Assembly: GCF_000169455.1 (NCBI RefSeq)
Contig: NZ_AAYC01000010.1
Location: forward strand, 1 to 64,000
DNA from: Roseobacter sp. SK209-2-6
Lineage (GTDB): Bacteria > Pseudomonadota > Alphaproteobacteria > Rhodobacterales > Rhodobacteraceae
DNA: 64,000 nt
Direction: 5' to 3'
Shown here in pieces: positions 8,421-16,969 of the stretch (positions within the stretch are counted from its first letter, which is position 1; every line of letters begins with the position of its first letter). The translations under genes and the position numbers were made by a program. A model generated the notes under the pieces. The model had not been told where the DNA came from. It did no database searches and saw only the letters and a list, made by a program, of their open reading frames with translations.

Positions 8421-8990
8421 ATGTCGAGCAATGTGGCGCTTTTGGTGGTGGATATGCAGGAGGAAATGGCCATTGTTACGGCCTCTGGCCGTCAACGGGC
8501 CATTCCGAATGCCGAAGAGAATATCGCGCAATTGGTCAGCGGGTTTCGCCGGGCTGGCCTGCCGGTGGTGCATGTCATGCATGATGATCCGCAACCCGAA
8601 AGCAAATTTCGCCGCGATCTGCCAAGTGGCCAGCCGATGGCGTGTTCCAAGCCCATCGAGGGAGAAGAGGTTTTCTGGAAGACCGGTTCCTCAGGATTTA
8701 CCGGAACAAGGCTGGCAGAGGGTTTGGCAAAACGGGGGATCACAAAGCTGGTAATTGTTGGCGGGGTTGCGGCCTTCTGTGTAAATTCCACCGCCCGCTT
8801 CGCCGCCAACCTCGGCTTTGAAACCGAAGTGGTGGAAGATGCGCTGATTGCCTTTGACATGCCCGCGCGCAAAGGCGGGATGCTGGATGCGGAAGTTGTC
8901 CTGGAGGTGACGCTCTCTGCGCTTCATGCGGGCTTTGGCAAAGTTCTGCCCGCAAGTGAGGTCATGGAGCAATTGGCTATGCCAGCTTGA
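8421..8990 (+). CDS. Isochorismatase family cysteine hydrolase
   Basis: This 189-residue protein has the isochorismatase fold with a likely Asp-Lys-Cys triad: D11 in L-L-V-V-D-M-Q, K87 in W-K-T-G-S-S-G-F, and C120 in G-G-V-A-A-F-C-V-N-S-T-A-R. Family members hydrolyse nicotinamide, ureidoacrylate, N-carbamoyl compounds or isochorismate; the sequence alone does not decide which. The start follows directly after the argF terminator, whose 3' arm provides the ribosome site GAGGCGAGGG. A separate promoter within or just before 8340-8400 would be needed for expression. Confidence 0.85.
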   Translation: MSSNVALLVVDMQEEMAIVTASGRQRAIPNAEENIAQLVSGFRRAGLPVVHVMHDDPQPESKFRRDLPSGQPMACSKPIEGEEVFWKTGSSGFTGTRLAEGLAKRGITKLVIVGGVAAFCVNSTARFAANLGFETEVVEDALIAFDMPARKGGMLDAEVVLEVTLSALHAGFGKVLPASEVMEQLAMPA

Positions 8991-9041
8991 TCTCGCGTTT
9001 CGTCGTGAAATCTGTTGGCATTATGGGTTGATGCTGGAACG

Positions 9042-9077
9042 AAAAAGGCCTGCTGCAGGAAATGCAGCAGGCCTTTT
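9042..9077. terminator. Bidirectional terminator (hydrolase / pit)
   Basis: AAAAGGCCTGCTGCA and TGCAGCAGGCCTTTT form a near-perfect 15-base stem around a short GGAAA loop region, with A and T tracts on opposite sides. It separates two convergent genes and can serve both. Confidence 0.85.
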
Positions 9078-9126
9078 GGTGTTTTGCTCCACAGGTCAGA
9101 AGGGCCTGAAGAGTGCGTCGCGGAAG

Positions 9127-10614
9127 TTACCCTGCGACGGCGTTCAGCAACAGATAGATCACGCCAGAAAGCAGTGCTGCCGCAGGCACAGTGATGACCC
9201 AGGCCGCAGCGATGGTCATGAAGTGGCTGCGACGAACCAGCTTGCGGCGGCGGCGCTCTTCTGGAGCGAGACGCAGTTCAGCCGGACGTGCCCCTGCGGA
9301 TTTCTTCAAGCGACGCTCATGGTGCCATTCGCGGAAGAACCCAACGCCAAAGACCGCACCAACCGCGATATGGGTGGAGGAAACGGGCAGGCCCAGCCAG
9401 CTCGCCACAATCACGGTGATGGCCGCCGACAGCGACACACAATAGGCGCGCATCGGGTTCAGCTTGGTGATCTGGCTGCCAACCATGCGGATCAGCTTGG
9501 GGCCAAAGAGGAAGAGACCAAAGGAAATCCCGAAGGCGCCGATCACCATGACCCAGGTCGGGATCGCCACTTTGGAGGCAAAATCGCCGAACTCGGAAGC
9601 ATGCACAATGGCGGCCAGCGGGCCTACGGCATTGGCCACGTCATTTGCACCATGCGCAAAGGAAAGAAGGGCGGCAGAGATCACCAGCGGGATGCGGAAG
9701 AGAACCTTCAGCGACTTGTTGCGGTTCTCCATGCCCTCGGACTGGCGCTTGATCAGCGGAGCGGTGATGACATAAGCGACCGCGCCTACCATGGCGCCGA
9801 TCAAGAGCGCGGTCTGCAGGTCGATCTTGATGATGCGCTTCAGGCCTTTGAGGGCCAGATAGGCGCCAAAAGCGCCGGCCATGATGCCGACCAGGACCGG
9901 CACCCAGCGGCGCGCGGCTTCGATCTTATCCTCTTGATAGATGATCTTGGCCTTAATCAGGGCCAGGAAGAGCGCCGCAATGACACCGCCCAGCACTGGG
10001 GAGATCACCCAGCTGGCGGCGATTTTGCTCATGGTGGCCCAATTCACCGCAGTGAAGCCAGCCGCGGCAATGCCTGCGCCCATGACGCCACCAACAACAG
10101 AGTGGGTGGTGGAGACCGGAGCGCCGATCCAAGTGGCCAAGTTGACCCAGAGCGCAGAGGAGATCAGCGCTGCCATCATCGCCCAGATGAAGACTTCGGA
10201 GGTGGCAACGACTTCGGGGTCGATAATGCCCTTTGAGATGGTGGAGACCACATCGCCGCCGGCAATCAGGGCGCCTGCGCTCTCGAAAATCGCGGCAATC
10301 ATGATGGCGCCGCCCATGGTCAGGGCATTTGCGCCCACCGATGGGCCCATATTGTTGGCGACATCATTGGCGCCGATATTGATCGCCATATAGGCACCAA
10401 AGACCGCAGCGGCGACAACAATCAGATTGGCCTGGCTACCGCCAAAGAAAATCGCAGCACCTAGGCCTGCCATCACGATAAAAACCAGGGCGATCCCTGG
10501 TGCGATCATGGGCCGGGCCACATATTGGGTGGCGGATTCAAGATGGGAGAAGCGATGTAGATCGCGATCCAGCGTTTCGCGGTGATCCGCGTCATTGGGT
10601 GATGGAGTGCTCAC
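9127..10614 (-). CDS. Inorganic phosphate transporter, PiT family
   Basis: The 495-residue membrane protein carries two copies of the PiT signature: G-A-N-D-V-A-N-N-M-G-P near residue 82 and H-G-A-N-D-V-A-N-A-V-G-P near residue 320. About ten or more membrane segments flank a central loop, and the N-terminal 35 residues are hydrophilic. PiT carriers take up phosphate with protons or as metal-phosphate. No PhoU-like (DUF47) partner is adjacent. Pho-box-like repeats lie 69-97 bases upstream of the start, which suggests PhoB control. Confidence 0.93.
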   Translation of the reverse strand: MSTPSPNDADHRETLDRDLHRFSHLESATQYVARPMIAPGIALVFIVMAGLGAAIFFGGSQANLIVVAAAVFGAYMAINIGANDVANNMGPSVGANALTMGGAIMIAAIFESAGALIAGGDVVSTISKGIIDPEVVATSEVFIWAMMAALISSALWVNLATWIGAPVSTTHSVVGGVMGAGIAAAGFTAVNWATMSKIAASWVISPVLGGVIAALFLALIKAKIIYQEDKIEAARRWVPVLVGIMAGAFGAYLALKGLKRIIKIDLQTALLIGAMVGAVAYVITAPLIKRQSEGMENRNKSLKVLFRIPLVISAALLSFAHGANDVANAVGPLAAIVHASEFGDFASKVAIPTWVMVIGAFGISFGLFLFGPKLIRMVGSQITKLNPMRAYCVSLSAAITVIVASWLGLPVSSTHIAVGAVFGVGFFREWHHERRLKKSAGARPAELRLAPEERRRRKLVRRSHFMTIAAAWVITVPAAALLSGVIYLLLNAVAG

Positions 10615-10682
10615 AGTAGTCGTCCCTCTGGAGGCAAAGATGAGGGTGCACTAAGTGAGCCTGCTGCATGTGGCAAGCCAAA

Positions 10683-10711
10683 CTGTCACAAAATTGACGC
10701 AGAAGTGTTAC
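10683..10711. promoter_or_regulatory. Pho-box-like array of three repeats
   Basis: Three 7-base units, CTGTCAC (10683-10689), TTGACGC (10694-10700) and GTGTTAC (10705-10711), are each separated by a 4-base A/T-rich spacer, giving an 11-base period. This is the architecture of PhoB boxes. The units read on the + strand, opposite to the pit gene, and the third overlaps the stop codon of the NUDIX gene. In rhizobia PhoB represses pit, so a reversed box near the pit promoter could be a repressor site. Assignment is by motif only. Confidence 0.45.
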
Positions 10712-11166
10712 AATTGGCGCAGGAGAGCCTGCAATTCGGGCTCCCGCACCCGATTTGCCGCCTCTTGCGGAGAGAACCATTGCCTTTTGCGCTGATGGGC
10801 CTCTGGGTAGTCATCGCAGAGTTCTACATTTGCGATGGAGTAGACAAAGGTCTCCACCGGTACCGGCAGCCCGGTCTTCAGCTCTTTTTCATAGCTGAAG
10901 GCGCCAATGGGCGCGCCCTCCACTTGGCCCTTTTGGACACCAGCCTCTTCCCAGGCTTCCTGCAGAGCGCTTTCTCCGCCGTCCTTTCCCTTGATGGGCC
11001 AGCCCTTGGGCAGGATCCAGCGCCCGGTGCCCCGGCTGGTGACCATCAGCACTTCTTTCTGGTCCTCTGTCGTGCGATAGCAAAGCGCTGCAACCTGAAC
11101 GCGCTTGGGGCGAAACAACATCGGCTTGATCACCGAGCTCCAGGCTTTGGAGAAAACATTGCTCAT
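10708..11166 (-). CDS. NUDIX hydrolase, DIPP-like
   Basis: This 152-residue protein has a NUDIX fold with W-I-L-P-K-G-W-P-I-K-G-K near residues 50-62 and a box that ends in Q-E-A-W-E-E-A-G-V. The core E-E-x-G metal ligands are kept, but the first Glu of the classical box (G-x5-E-x7-R-E) is Lys and the Arg is Gln. The L-P-K-G-W opening resembles diphosphoinositol/diadenosine polyphosphate hydrolases. Possible substrates are dinucleoside polyphosphates or similar pyrophosphates. It lies upstream of and codirectional with pit, 93 bases away. Confidence 0.85.
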   Translation of the reverse strand: MSNVFSKAWSSVIKPMLFRPKRVQVAALCYRTTEDQKEVLMVTSRGTGRWILPKGWPIKGKDGGESALQEAWEEAGVQKGQVEGAPIGAFSYEKELKTGLPVPVETFVYSIANVELCDDYPEAHQRKRQWFSPQEAANRVREPELQALLRQL

Positions 11167-11368
11167 TGGAACCGCCTTTTTGTCATTTTTTGCTTTGCCG
11201 GGAGAACAGATAAAGGAACATAGTGAGCCTGTGGATAAAGTGCAAGTTGGGTGCGGTTTTGCTGTCTCTCCTATGGGGTGTAGTTATGTTTTTCCTTTTC
11301 AGCTGAAAGGAAGGCACCTGCAAAAGCGCGTTCAATGGTGAAGTTTAGTAAACAAAGGCAAAGAGAAT

Positions 11369-12118
11369 ATGAAAACCGCATTGATAACAGGCGCTGCTCG
11401 CGGCATCGGGCTTGCAACAGCCAAGATCCTGAAGGCGGAGGGGTGGAAGGTTGTCCTATTGGATCGGGACAGTGAAGAGCTTTCCCGCGCGTCCGAGACG
11501 ATTGAGGATTGCCTGCCTATCGTGGCGGATGTCTCACAGCCCGAGGAGGTTGACCGCGCCTTGGCGACACTCACCGAGCAATGCGGCAGGTTGGATGGTT
11601 TGGTTAATAATGCAGGTGTTGCGGATTTTGGTCCTATCCGCGAGACCAACTTTGCGCGTTGGCGGCGGGTCATGGAAACCAATCTTGATGGGCCATTCCT
11701 AATGACCCAGGCCTTTACTGAGCTTCTAGCTGCGGATGGTGGCGGTGCAGTGGTCAACATTACCTCCATCTCTGGTCTGCGCGCCAGCACCCTGCGGGTG
11801 GCCTACGGCACCTCAAAGGCCGCACTGGCGCAGCTGACCTTACAACAAGCCGTGGAGCTGGGCGAACTGGGGGTCCGGGTGAATGCAGTGGCGCCGGGGC
11901 CGGTGGCGACCAAACTGGCCATGGCGGTGCATACGCAGGATATCATTGATGCCTATCACGACGCCCTGCCGCTGAACCGCTATGGCAAGGAGGAAGAAAT
12001 CGCAGCGGCTATCGTGTTTCTCTTGTCGGAGAAGGCCAGTTTTGTCACCGGGCAAATACTGGCAGCAGATGGGGGATTTGAGGCAACCGGGATAGGGCTG
12101 CCTTCCCTGCGAGGTTGA
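11369..12118 (+). CDS. SDR family oxidoreductase
   Basis: A 249-residue classical short-chain dehydrogenase: cofactor loop T-G-A-A-R-G-I-G near residues 7-14, N-N-A-G-V near 83, catalytic Ser in I-T-S-I-S-G and Y-G-T-S-K near residues 148-152, and the C-terminal G-Q-I-L-A-A-D-G-G. An acidic residue after the second beta strand (L-L-D-R-D) points to NAD(H) preference. The substrate is unknown. It is divergent from the NUDIX gene, with a 202-base gap. The ATG at 11369 follows AAAGAGAAT. Confidence 0.9.
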   Translation: MKTALITGAARGIGLATAKILKAEGWKVVLLDRDSEELSRASETIEDCLPIVADVSQPEEVDRALATLTEQCGRLDGLVNNAGVADFGPIRETNFARWRRVMETNLDGPFLMTQAFTELLAADGGGAVVNITSISGLRASTLRVAYGTSKAALAQLTLQQAVELGELGVRVNAVAPGPVATKLAMAVHTQDIIDAYHDALPLNRYGKEEEIAAAIVFLLSEKASFVTGQILAADGGFEATGIGLPSLRG

Positions 12119-12236
12119 TCCCAGAGTAGAGGTCCTAGTGATGAGGGCAAGGCGGGGCGCTCCCGCCTGCGAGTCTGGTGCATCAAAGATGCCCCAACCG
12201 CAGTTGGGCCGAGCAGCGCCCTGGGTGGCGCGCTGG

Positions 12237-14708
12237 TCACCGCTCCTTGCGCCGTTTCGCCCTGAGCGTCGGATCTTCCTGGGTGGGGTCCTCTGGCCAG
12301 GGGTGTTTGGGGTATTGCGCTCGCATGTCCTTGCGCACGTCCGAGTAAGAACCGGCCCAGAAGCCGGGCAGGTCCATGGTGATCTGGATTGGGCGCTGCG
12401 CGGGGGACAAGAGCGTCACCTTCAAGGGCGCGCCGCCAACACTTGGGTGCCGGGTGACGCCGAAAAGCTCTTGTAGCCTGACGGAGATTTCAGGACCTCC
12501 ACTGCCATAGGTGATTGGGATCTTGCGCCCCAGAGGTGTCACAAAACTGCCGGGCGCCTCCCGATCCAGGAGCTGGGTTTGCTCCCAACTGAGGGCGGCA
12601 CGCAGGGCAGGGAGAAGATCGAACTGTTTCCAGGCGGCAGCGGAGCGCACGCCTGAAAGCACCGGCAGCAGCCAGTCTTCCAGCCGCACCATGAGGCCCG
12701 CCTCGGAGAAATCAGGCAATTCATGTCCTTCTGCGCGCAGCAGCTCGACCCGGGCGCAGAGCCGGGCCGAGGCGCCTTCGATGCGAAGTCCAAGGTCGCG
12801 CACGCCGTCAAGCATGGCCAGGGCAATCTGATCTTCTGGCGCATCCTTCCAGATGCGGTCTTCCAGAACCAGTGCACCAAAACGCTCTTGCCTGCGCGCT
12901 TCGACGCGGCGCTCGCGTTTGGACCAGCTGCACTGGTCATGCCATGAGATTTGATCGGCAAAGAGCTCCCGAATCTCCGCTAGAGAGATCTGTGTAGCCA
13001 GCCGCAGACGGGCTTCGCGCGGGTTGCCGTCGGTGTCCAGAGCCACCAGAAATGGCGCTGCTGCCAAGCTGTCGCCCGCATCGAGGATCGCCCCTTTGCC
13101 CCCGGAGAGGACATACCGCGGCTGGTCTCCCTTGCGGCGCTGGCCGATCCGGTCGGGGTAGGCCAGAGCAGCCATGGCTGCCGGGGGCAGTTTGGGCTGG
13201 GCCCCCTTAAGCTGTCGGCGCAGCCGTGCGGCCTCGGAGCGGATCTGCTCCACCACCGCGCGGTTCAGCTGATAGGGGCGCTTTTGCTGAAATGCCTTGG
13301 GGTCCTTGATGGCCTCAAGCCGCAGCAAGAGGTCGCTGGGCGCCCCTTTCAGGGGATCGCGGTTGGCCAGAAGTGCTGCCAGTTCCGTGGCCTGCAGCCC
13401 GGCTTCGAGCAGCATATGGCCAAGGCGCGGATGCAGGGGCAGGGCGGCCAGGGCCTTGCCATGGGGGGTGATGCGGTTTTCCGCGTCTAAGGCACCCAGC
13501 ATCTGCAAGAGGCTGCGGGCCTCGGCAAGGCTGCCCTCTGGCGGCGGGGTCAGGAACGAGAGTTCCTCTGGCGCAGCACCCCAAAGGGCCAGCTCCAGTG
13601 CCAGTCCGGTCAGGTCTGCTGAGACGACTTCCGGGGGCGGGAATGCGGCGAGCGCGCCTTCTTCGCCCTTGCTCCAGAGCCGGTAGCAGGTGCCTGGAGC
13701 CACCCGGCCCGCGCGACCCTGGCGCTGGGTGGCTTCGGCGCGGGTGACGCGCTCGGTTATCAGCCGTGACATGCCGGAGCCTGGGTCAAAACGCGCGCGC
13801 CGGGCCTGGCCCATATCGACCACTACGCGAATATCCTGAATGGTCAGCGAGGTTTCTGCGATGGAGGTGGCCAGAACCACTTTCCGACCCGATTTGGCCG
13901 GGCGGATGGCGGCTTGCTGCTGGGCAAAGGGCAGGGCGCCAAAAAGGGGCTGGATCTGGCAATCTGCGGGCAGGCGCCGGGCGAGTGTTTGTTCGGCCCG
14001 GCGGATTTCACCTTCGCCGGGCAGGAAAACCAGAATGCCGCCGCCATTCTCACCCCTGTGCGCGGATTTGCGAGTTTCGCTCTCGGCCTGGACCACGAGA
14101 TCGCAAAGCGCATCCAGTCGACGGGCCTGCGCAGGCAGGGGACGGTCCAGCCAGCGGGTCTCTACTGGGAAACTGCGCCCTTCTGATGTGATCAGGGGCG
14201 CATCCATCAGTGCGGCGACCGGGGCGGCATCCAGGGTCGCGGACATCGCCAAGAGGATCAGATCCTCGCGCAGGGCGCTGGCGGCCTCCAGGCAGAAAGC
14301 GAGGCCCAGGTCCGCATTGAGGGAGCGTTCGTGAAACTCGTCGAAAATCACCGCACCCACGCCGGGCAGGTCCGGGTCTGACTGCAGCATGCGGGTCAGG
14401 ATGCCTTCGGTGACCACTTCGATGCGGGTGGATTTGCTGCACTTGGCCTCACCGCGGATGCGGTAGCCCACGGTTTGGCCGGCTTCCTCGCCCAGTGTTT
14501 CGGCCATGCGCTGGGCCGCAGCGCGGGCGGCGAGGCGACGGGGTTCCAGCATGATGATGCGACCGGGGCAGAGGCCAGCTTCGAGCATGGCCAGCGGCAC
14601 ACGCGTGGTTTTGCCAGCGCCGGGAGGGGCTTGCAGGACTGCGCGTCCGCTTTGCTTCAATGCGCTGAGCAATTCGGGCAGGGCTTCTTCGATCGGCAAC
14701 CGTATCAT
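12237..14708 (-). CDS. hrpB: ATP-dependent helicase HrpB
   Basis: A DEAH-family helicase of 823 residues: Walker A A-P-P-G-A-G-K-T-T near residues 25-33, a D-E-F-H box, the S-A-T motif (L-A-M-S-A-T-L-D), Q-R-x-G-R-x-G-R (T-Q-R-Q-G-R-A-G-R) and a long HrpB C-terminal domain. HrpB is a non-essential RNA helicase homologue whose cellular role is poorly defined. The frame runs on upstream to 14843, but the ATG at 14708 gives the usual M-I-R-L-P-I-E start and leaves room for the divergent meaB promoter. Confidence 0.93.
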   Translation of the reverse strand: MIRLPIEEALPELLSALKQSGRAVLQAPPGAGKTTRVPLAMLEAGLCPGRIIMLEPRRLAARAAAQRMAETLGEEAGQTVGYRIRGEAKCSKSTRIEVVTEGILTRMLQSDPDLPGVGAVIFDEFHERSLNADLGLAFCLEAASALREDLILLAMSATLDAAPVAALMDAPLITSEGRSFPVETRWLDRPLPAQARRLDALCDLVVQAESETRKSAHRGENGGGILVFLPGEGEIRRAEQTLARRLPADCQIQPLFGALPFAQQQAAIRPAKSGRKVVLATSIAETSLTIQDIRVVVDMGQARRARFDPGSGMSRLITERVTRAEATQRQGRAGRVAPGTCYRLWSKGEEGALAAFPPPEVVSADLTGLALELALWGAAPEELSFLTPPPEGSLAEARSLLQMLGALDAENRITPHGKALAALPLHPRLGHMLLEAGLQATELAALLANRDPLKGAPSDLLLRLEAIKDPKAFQQKRPYQLNRAVVEQIRSEAARLRRQLKGAQPKLPPAAMAALAYPDRIGQRRKGDQPRYVLSGGKGAILDAGDSLAAAPFLVALDTDGNPREARLRLATQISLAEIRELFADQISWHDQCSWSKRERRVEARRQERFGALVLEDRIWKDAPEDQIALAMLDGVRDLGLRIEGASARLCARVELLRAEGHELPDFSEAGLMVRLEDWLLPVLSGVRSAAAWKQFDLLPALRAALSWEQTQLLDREAPGSFVTPLGRKIPITYGSGGPEISVRLQELFGVTRHPSVGGAPLKVTLLSPAQRPIQITMDLPGFWAGSYSDVRKDMRAQYPKHPWPEDPTQEDPTLRAKRRKER

Positions 14709-14878
14709 GAGCCGCTTATCGCCAAAGCAAGGCGGCAGGTCTAGGGGTGGCCGACAGGCAATGCAGCTCTTGGGAAAGCTTTGACGTTTCCCGGCATGCC
14801 TGCGACGGAGAAGCACTGGACAAGGGGGATGCGCCTGCGTCAATTAAGCGGAACATTTGCAGATGCAGGGGGCGGGAC

Positions 14879-15859
14879 GTGGACATTGCCGAGCTGAGTG
14901 AAAAGATACTCAATGGAGACCGCCGTGCTTTGGCACGGGCCATCACCTTGGTTGAAAGCGGCCGGGAAGATCACCGGACACAGGCAACCGCTTTGCTGGA
15001 AACACTCGCCAAGTCCAAGCGTCAATCCCTGCGTATTGGGCTTTCGGGCACGCCCGGTGTTGGAAAATCCACCTTTATTGAGAGCTTTGGCATGATGCTG
15101 ACTGCCCAAGGGTTGCGGGTGGCCGTTCTGGCGGTGGATCCAAGCTCTGCCCGCTCAGGCGGGTCAATTCTGGGGGATAAAACCCGGATGGAGCGCCTAA
15201 GTCGCGAGCGCTCTGCCTTTATTCGCCCCTCTCCCAGTCAGACAACACTGGGGGGCGTTGCACGGCGCACCCGCGAGGCGGTGGCGCTATGCGAGGCGGC
15301 TGGGTTTGACGTGGTCCTGGTTGAGACAGTCGGGGTTGGCCAGTCCGAAACAGTGGTGGCACAGATGTCGGATCTATTCCTGCTCCTGCTGGCGCCTGCG
15401 GGCGGCGATGAGCTGCAGGGTGTCAAACGCGGCATCATGGAGATGGCCGATATCATCCTGGTGAACAAGGCTGACGGAGATCTGAAACGCACCGCGATCC
15501 GCACTTGTGCGGATTACACTGGCGCGCTGCGGCTTTTGCGCAAGCGGCCACAGGATCCTGTGGGGTTTCCGATGGCACGTACCGTTTCCGCCGTGGAAGA
15601 GTCAGGGCTTCAGGAGGCCTGGGAGGAGATGCAGAAGCTCTCTGACTGGCGCAAAGAGCAAGGCCATTGGCACCGCAGCCGTGCGGAGCAGGCGCGCTAT
15701 TGGTTTAGCGAAGATGTGCGCCAGGCCCTGCTGGCGCGGCTTGAAACCCCCTGGGCACAGGCGCGTATGTCTGAGTTGTCTGATTCTGTTGCAGGTGGCG
15801 AAATCTCTCCGGCTTTGGCGGCACAGGATATGCTGAAGGGCATTGGGGCCGCGGGGTAG
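14879..15859 (+). CDS. meaB: Methylmalonyl-CoA mutase-associated GTPase MeaB
   Basis: The 326-residue G3E GTPase has the P-loop G-T-P-G-V-G-K-S-T near residues 55-63, A-V-D-P-S-S, E-T-V-G-V-G-Q-S and the guanine motif N-K-A-D. MeaB protects and reloads methylmalonyl- or ethylmalonyl-CoA mutases that use adenosylcobalamin, and fits the ethylmalonyl-CoA pathway of Rhodobacteraceae. The frame is open upstream to 14747, but the GTG at 14879 is chosen: it gives the family N-terminus (D-I-A-E-L-S-E-K-I-L-N-G-D) and follows a G-rich ribosome site (AGGGGGCGGG). The mutase is not in this window. Confidence 0.92.
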   Translation: MDIAELSEKILNGDRRALARAITLVESGREDHRTQATALLETLAKSKRQSLRIGLSGTPGVGKSTFIESFGMMLTAQGLRVAVLAVDPSSARSGGSILGDKTRMERLSRERSAFIRPSPSQTTLGGVARRTREAVALCEAAGFDVVLVETVGVGQSETVVAQMSDLFLLLLAPAGGDELQGVKRGIMEMADIILVNKADGDLKRTAIRTCADYTGALRLLRKRPQDPVGFPMARTVSAVEESGLQEAWEEMQKLSDWRKEQGHWHRSRAEQARYWFSEDVRQALLARLETPWAQARMSELSDSVAGGEISPALAAQDMLKGIGAAG

Positions 15860-16018
15860 GATACCCTTAAATTGAGATCGGGACCTCCTGGGTTTTCAAT
15901 TTCCACGCGCTGGGCTGGTCAAGCCCCGCTGAACCCCCTATAGGACTTGTGAAATCACCGGTTGGGCGAGGGTCCGGCTGTTTCCGCAGGGCACATCCAT
16001 AAAACCCTGCCATATGGC

Positions 16019-16047
16019 TTGACCCCCGGGGCGATTCCTCCTAAATG
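16019..16047 (+). promoter_or_regulatory. Candidate rpmB promoter
   Basis: TTGACC (16019-16024) and TAAATG (16042-16047) are separated by 17 bases, a good sigma70 spacing, about 100 bases upstream of the rpmB start. No experiment supports it. Confidence 0.4.
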
Positions 16048-16148
16048 CATCCAACCAGTTTTCGGGCGCCGCCTATGGCCGCGCCCTTTGAGATATGGCG
16101 GATGATTCGAGTTTGTCGGGTGCCGCCCCAGATACGAAGGATGAACCA

Positions 16149-16439
16149 ATGTCGCGCCGTTGCGAACTGACCGGAAAAGGCCCGATGACTGGCAACAATG
16201 TCAGCCACGCCAACAACAAAACCAAGCGTCGCTTTCTGCCCAACCTGAACGACGTGACCCTGCAGTCCGAGACTCTGGGTCGTGGCATCAAGCTGCGCAT
16301 CTCTGCTGCTGCTCTGCGCTCGGTTGATCACCGTGGTGGCCTGGACGCCTTCCTGGCAAAAGCCAAAGACGATGAGCTGTCCACAGCCGCGCTGAAAGTG
16401 AAAAAAGAGATCGCAAAAGCACAAGCTGCTGAAGCCTGA
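16149..16439 (+). CDS. rpmB: 50S ribosomal protein L28
   Basis: A 96-residue basic protein starting [10 protein letters not shown], with the L28 motifs [14 protein letters not shown] and R-I-S-A-A-A-L-R. It is a structural part of the large ribosomal subunit. The ATG at 16149 is preferred over an in-frame upstream ATG at 16095 because it matches the L28 N-terminus and follows AAGGAT. A terminator follows 25 bases after the stop. Confidence 0.97.
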   Translation: MSRRCELTGKGPMTGNNVSHANNKTKRRFLPNLNDVTLQSETLGRGIKLRISAAALRSVDHRGGLDAFLAKAKDDELSTAALKVKKEIAKAQAAEA

Positions 16440-16463
16440 TCCTTTTCACATTTCGTGAATTCA

Positions 16464-16497
16464 AGGCGCCGTGCATCGCAAGATGCGCGGCGTTTTG
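16464..16497 (+). terminator. rpmB terminator
   Basis: GCGCCG-T-GCATC pairs with GATGC-GCGGCG around a GCAA tetraloop and is followed by TTTT at 16494-16497. One base is bulged. Confidence 0.8.
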
Positions 16498-16561
16498 CCA
16501 TTATTCCTATATCTGATTTACAACTTGCAGAGGCAGGAGTGGAGGGGCATACCCTAGGATA

Positions 16562-16915
16562 ATGCGATCAACCCTGCGGACATATCTGGCCCTTGTTTTG
16601 GCCCTTGTCATGACCCTCACCGGGCATGCGGCGGCCTCTATGCAAGTTGGAGGGCAAGCAGCAGTTGGTCAGATGGTGCTTTGCACCGGTTCCGGCCCCG
16701 TGGTGGTCTATACAGACAGCGATGGCCAGCCGACCCCCCCACCACATCACTGTCCTGACTGTGTTCTGAGTGTATTGGAGGTGACCCGCTCGGGTGATGT
16801 TGCCACCGTGCCGTTCTATGGTGGTGAAGAGCGTCAGAGCAGAACCGAAGCGGTTCTTTCTGTCAGTACAGTTCTTGTCTATGCGGTTGCGCGCTCGCCA
16901 CCCCTGACGCTGTGA
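16562..16915 (+). CDS. Small exported CPDC protein, DUF2946-like
   Basis: A 117-residue protein with a signal peptide (hydrophobic residues 7-25, A-A-A-S) and a motif M-V-L-C-T-G-S-G-P-V-V-V-Y followed by P-P-P-H-H-C-P-D-C. The H-H-C-P-D-C cluster and one earlier Cys could bind copper. It precedes the PCuAC chaperone gene by 54 bases in the same direction, so a copper-handling role in the periplasm is likely. It resembles small DUF2946-type proteins found in copper loci; the family call is from memory of the motif and is tentative. Confidence 0.65.
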   Translation: MRSTLRTYLALVLALVMTLTGHAAASMQVGGQAAVGQMVLCTGSGPVVVYTDSDGQPTPPPHHCPDCVLSVLEVTRSGDVATVPFYGGEERQSRTEAVLSVSTVLVYAVARSPPLTL

Positions 16916-16969
16916 CCCCACGCAAGATCCAAACCTCAGAAAATTGAATAGTCTAAGAAGGAGACTGAT

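Noticed and set aside
8926-10236. A 436-codon open frame opposite the PiT transporter
   Set aside because: Antisense shadow: low-complexity composition, no domain, no ribosome site, and it would overlap the terminator at 9042-9077.
15986-16010. GCAGGG/CCCTGC hairpin after meaB as a terminator
   Set aside because: The stem is short, the loop 13 bases and no T tract follows.
16525-16556. TTGCAG-N19-TACCCT as a MerR/CueR-type promoter for the copper genes
   Set aside because: The 19-base spacing is suggestive, but no dyad lies in the spacer and the -10 is poor and too close to the ATG.
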